Assembly: GCF_004342175.1 (NCBI RefSeq)
Contig: NZ_SMAO01000002.1
Span: forward strand, 434,001 to 498,000
Reading direction: 5' to 3'
DNA: 64,000 bases
From: Thiobaca trueperi
GTDB taxonomy: Bacteria; Pseudomonadota; Gammaproteobacteria; Chromatiales; Chromatiaceae
Shown here: positions 61,522 to 64,000 of the stretch, piece after piece
Numbering within the stretch: the stretch's first letter is position 1
Layout: each line of letters opens with the position of its first letter
Program-made: the position numbers and the translations under genes
Notes under the pieces: generated by a model
Told to the model about the DNA's origin: nothing
Databases searched by the model: none
Seen by the model: only the letters and a program-made list of their open reading frames with translations

Positions 61522-61923
61522 TTAATCGCCAGCCTGCCGCCAGCGCGCGATCGAGACGGTGACGTTTTTGCCGTCTGTCCCGCGATACCTGTATTTTTCG
61601 ACCAGCAGATCGTTCATTTCAACCCCGGCGGCCAGCAGTGCGGCGGCCTCGGCGACGGCGGGCGTGCCCATGACGCGCATCACGGTTGCCGAAGGATGAG
61701 GCACCGCGACCTGCGCCAGCGCCTCGGCTGAATAGAGGCGCAGTGGCCAGCCGCGTCTGGCGCACAGTTCCAGGATCGCCAGTTCGTCGCCCTTGCGGTC
61801 GATGGTTGCGATGGCGCGCACCGCGATCTCGCCCAGCCCGCGCGTGGCCTCGGTCAGCGCCGCTTCGAAGGTCGCGAGCGCGGCGCCACGGTCGCATCCG
61901 AGTCCGATGGTCACAGGTGTCAT
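61522..61923 (-). CDS. cobE: CobE / CbiG C-terminal domain protein
   Basis: 133 residues from the ATG at 61923 (MTPVTIGLGCDRGAALATFE). Motifs match the CbiG_C/CobE family: IGLGCDRG, LGEIAVRAIATIDRKGDELA and VPHPSATVMRVMGTPAVAEA. In cobalamin synthesis this domain acts with CbiG around opening of the ring-contracted intermediate. It overlaps the cbiG stop by ATGA and is the last gene of the cob run. Confidence 0.85.
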   Translation of the reverse strand: MTPVTIGLGCDRGAALATFEAALTEATRGLGEIAVRAIATIDRKGDELAILELCARRGWPLRLYSAEALAQVAVPHPSATVMRVMGTPAVAEAAALLAAGVEMNDLLVEKYRYRGTDGKNVTVSIARWRQAGD

Positions 61924-62648
61924 GGTGTCGTTTCCGGTGGACGATAGAGGACGAGTGGGACGCCCAGGCGTTCCATCGAAACGGGATCGATGGCGCGGCG
62001 CGTCACCCACAGATAGGCAGCGGCCTCGCCGGCCTGTTCCAGCGCGGGTACGCAGCGCAGATTGGCCGGCAGGGGTCGCGTATCCGGCCACCACTCGCGC
62101 CCGCAGTCTTCTTCGATGACGACCACCGGCTCGCCGTTGACGACTGCCGCCGCCGCGCGCAGCAGGGTCTCGGGGCTGGCCTCGATCCGCCAGCCCAGCT
62201 CGCGCCCGAGCAGATCGACCGCAATGGTGCCCTGGGTGTCGGATGCCGTGGTGATGACCGGCACGGCACCGATGAGCGCGCCGACCCGTTCGGCCAGCGC
62301 GTTGGCCCCGCCCAGATGTCCCGCACAGATCGGGATCGCGAAGCGCCCCGCCTCGTCGATGACGACGACGGCGGGATCGGTCAGTTTGCTGCGCAGATGC
62401 GGCGCGATCAGACGCACCGCCATGCCGACCGCGCCGATGATGATGAGCGCGCGATGGGTCTGGAACAGCTCGCCCATCCGCGCCGAGAGCGGCGGGGCGT
62501 AGGTGTCGATCCGCGCGGAGTCGATGCCCGACAGCCGGTCACGAAACCGCTCTGGAACCAGGAGGCGGGGCGGATCGTCCAGGCGTGACGCCAGCGTGCC
62601 GGCCAGCTCGACGCCGGTCCTGGTGATGGCGAGAATCAGGGTGTGCAT
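61920..62648 (-). CDS. cbiG: CbiG N-terminal and core protein (cobalt-precorrin-5A hydrolase), split form
   Basis: 242 residues from the ATG at 62648. It carries the CbiG N and core segments (IIIGAVGMAVRLIAPHLRSK, PAVVVIDEAGRFAIPICAGH, LGGANALAERVGALIGAVPV, ITTASDTQ), which hydrolyse the acetaldehyde bridge of cobalt-precorrin-5A. The C-terminal domain usually fused to it is the separate next gene. It overlaps cobI by 13 nt. Confidence 0.87.
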   Translation of the reverse strand: MHTLILAITRTGVELAGTLASRLDDPPRLLVPERFRDRLSGIDSARIDTYAPPLSARMGELFQTHRALIIIGAVGMAVRLIAPHLRSKLTDPAVVVIDEAGRFAIPICAGHLGGANALAERVGALIGAVPVITTASDTQGTIAVDLLGRELGWRIEASPETLLRAAAAVVNGEPVVVIEEDCGREWWPDTRPLPANLRCVPALEQAGEAAAYLWVTRRAIDPVSMERLGVPLVLYRPPETTP

Positions 62649-63388
62649 GGCGCACCTGGCGGCGTCTGACCCAGACCGCGCGCGCGATCCTGCCGGATCA
62701 GCACCAGCGAGAGATACTGCACCCGCGTGCCGCGCAGCGTGGACAGGTCGCGGACGATGCGCTCCTCCGGCGTGCCCACGCACTCGATGAAGACCGCGCA
62801 GTCGAGCAGACCACGTGCATCGAGTGCCGCAATCAGCGCGTCCAGCACCGGACGTACCTTCAGCAGCACCAGCGCATCGAAGGTCGTCAGCAGGGCGTCC
62901 AGATCACGCATCGCCTCCGGGGCCGCATAGATCGCCAGCGGCTCCTCGCCATCCGCCAGCGGCTGACCGATGGCCGCCGCCGCTGCGTTGAATGAGGAGA
63001 CGCCGGGGATGATCCGCACCTCCAGGCCCGGATCCAGGGCGCGCACGGCGCGGGCCAGGTGGCCGAAGGTCGAATAGGTCGAGGCGTCGCCCTCAACCAG
63101 AAAGACCACATCCTCGCCCGCGTGCAGCCGTTCGACGACCTGCATCGCCGCCTCGGTCCAGGCGCGGGCCAGGGTCTCGGGGTCGCGGGTCATGGGAAAA
63201 TGGAGCGCCAGCCCTTCGGCGGGCGCGCTCAGTCCGGCGCGTTCGACGATGGCGAGCGCATAGCTCGCACCCTCCTGATTGACCGGCCAGGCCCAGCAGG
63301 GGGCGGAGACCAGCGCCGACCAGGCGGCACGGGTGATGAGTTCGGGATCGCCCGGTCCAAGGGAGGCGGCGGTGAGACAGCCGGTCAT
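62636..63388 (-). CDS. cobI: Precorrin-2 / cobalt-factor II C20-methyltransferase
   Basis: 250 residues. The SAM-dependent tetrapyrrole methylase fold shows ASLGPGDPELITRAAWSAL, VVFLVEGDASTYSTFGHLAR, VRIIPGVSSFNAAAAAIG and VLLKVRPVLDALIAALD. CobI/CbiL methylates C20 on the way to cobalamin. It is the first gene of the cobI-cbiG-cobE run; no cobalamin riboswitch was recognised upstream, where repeat DNA begins 20 nt before the ATG. Confidence 0.9.
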   Translation of the reverse strand: MTGCLTAASLGPGDPELITRAAWSALVSAPCWAWPVNQEGASYALAIVERAGLSAPAEGLALHFPMTRDPETLARAWTEAAMQVVERLHAGEDVVFLVEGDASTYSTFGHLARAVRALDPGLEVRIIPGVSSFNAAAAAIGQPLADGEEPLAIYAAPEAMRDLDALLTTFDALVLLKVRPVLDALIAALDARGLLDCAVFIECVGTPEERIVRDLSTLRGTRVQYLSLVLIRQDRARGLGQTPPGAPCTP

Positions 63389-63407
63389 GCAGCGGGCTCC
63401 GGGGAGA

Positions 63408-63441
63408 AATGGACAGGATTCACAGGATTTTTCAGGATTAA
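63408..63441. repeat. Half copy of the GGACAGG repeat ending in a palindromic unit border
   Basis: ATGGACAGGATTCACAGGAT runs into TTCAGGATTAAACCGCG, i.e. the repeat is broken at TTAA followed by ACCGCG. Only ACCGCG plus about 11 nt of a unit remains (63442-63458) before composite 8. Confidence 0.7.
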
Positions 63442-63458
63442 ACCGCGCTTTCTTTCGC

Positions 63459-63653
63459 TTAAACCGCGTCCAGCGCGATATGCGTAGTTTTCAGTTTGTG
63501 TTTGACTTTGGAGATGTCATCTCCATCAGTGGAGACGCGGTTTAAAACTTTATATTTTTTAATATTTTAAACCGCGCCAGCGCCGATAATCCTTGAGTCT
63601 GCCAGGGTCGATCCGATCCACAAAGATCGCATACCGTGCTGGGCGCGGTTTAA
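63459..63653 (-). repeat. TTAA-bordered palindromic composite, copy 8
   Basis: Unit B 63463-63541 (79 bp), linker 63542-63570 (29 bp), unit A 63571-63649 (79 bp), TTAA at both ends and at both inner borders. Unit A is nearly the same as in copies 1 and 6. Confidence 0.93.
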
Positions 63654-63689
63654 AATCAGTCGGTCAATCGATTGCAATGAGGATCTGTC

Positions 63690-64000
63690 ATGTCGGTGTT
63701 GACCAAGCGATTTCCATCCGCCGTTCGCTACGAACAGGATTACGCCGCCTGGGCAGTCCAGACCGCATCCGCGATCCGCGCCGGTCGTATGAGCGATCTC
63801 GACTGGTCGGCTATTGCCGAGGAACTGGATGATATGGGCAAGCGCGAGCGACGGGCACTGAGCAGTTATCTGCGGAATCTGTTGATGCATCTCTTGAAGT
63901 GGGAATATCAGCCGGAGCGCCGTTCGACCAGTTGGGAACTCACCATTGATCAGGCGCGGCGCGAGATCGAGGACATCCTGACCGACAGCCCCAGCCTGCG
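63690..64000 (+). CDS. DUF29 family protein, 5' part, cut by window edge
   Basis: GAGG precedes the ATG at 63690. The translation MSVLTKRFPSAVRYEQDYAA continues with DLDWSAIAEELDDMGKRERR, LRNLLMHLLKWEYQPERRS and ELTIDQARREIEDILTDSPS, the pattern of DUF29 proteins, small helical proteins of unknown role common in phototrophs. The open frame continues past the window end. Confidence 0.9.
   Translation, partial: MSVLTKRFPSAVRYEQDYAAWAVQTASAIRAGRMSDLDWSAIAEELDDMGKRERRALSSYLRNLLMHLLKWEYQPERRSTSWELTIDQARREIEDILTDSPSL

Noticed and set aside
63389-63460. Cobalamin riboswitch upstream of cobI
   Set aside because: The short region is repeat DNA; no B12-box-like sequence was recognised.

Overview
The window is a GC-rich chromosome segment of a gammaproteobacterium. 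The division/cell-wall cluster order, the mraZ operator layout, four phosphorelay kinases, cobalamin genes and a periplasmic dihaem cytochrome fit a purple sulfur bacterium (Chromatiales/Chromatiaceae). That placement is inference from gene content; there is no rRNA gene to confirm it.

Layout. 1-2290 (minus): the N-end-rule transferases bpt (cut by the window edge) and aat, plus a FemAB/GNAT-like protein. 2670-6240 (minus): a dihaem c-type cytochrome behind a PhoX-type phosphatase whose promoter carries three PhoB-like half-sites at exact 11-bp spacing. 6492-16997 (plus): a divergent acetolactate-synthase-type enzyme, a three-gene phosphorelay (kinase, single-domain regulator, large hybrid kinase) and malate synthase G. 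17411-41976 (minus except dciA): nudix/ThiE-like, argJ, secA, M23 peptidase, dciA (plus), lpxC, then the dcw cluster ftsZ, ftsA, ftsQ, ddlB, murB, murC, murG, ftsW, murD, mraY, murF, ftsI, ftsL, rsmH, mraZ. murE is missing between ftsI and murF. 42637-44744 (plus): aquaporin, a DUF2092-like protein and an Asn-rich repeat protein. 44753-47907 (minus): GH1 glycosidase and an SbmA/BacA-type ABC protein with a ruined ATP site. 48055-49835: an IS607-family element with serine recombinase and TnpB. 50184-60216 (plus): serB, a CBS-domain hybrid kinase, a RIO kinase, a small unknown protein and a CHASE hybrid kinase. 60507-63388 (minus): a short-chain dehydrogenase and cobalamin genes cobI, cbiG (N-terminal part) and cobE. 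63690-end: a DUF29 protein cut by the edge.

The most unusual content is repetitive DNA between genes. Eight copies of a modular palindromic element occur. Six have the form 79-bp unit A, 29-bp linker (28 in one), then a 78-79-bp unit B that is an inverted relative of A. Two have unit A followed by a different long inverted repeat. Units begin and end ACCGCG...CGCGGT and are bordered by TTAA or a one-base variant. In one clean case the element has split a copy of another repeat at its TTAA and duplicated the TTAA, as a mobile element would. Copies sit directly on the stop codons of three genes and form the entire 190-bp gap between two others. A second family (GGACAGGATTnACAGG palindromes) and a third (hairpins built from variable numbers of a CGTTGT hexamer) fill further gaps.

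Functionally the dcw block, lpxC, the M23 peptidase, secA and dciA cover envelope growth, division, export and replication start. The phosphorelay proteins are candidates for environmental signal integration. The phoX-cytochrome pair looks like a phosphate-starvation operon.
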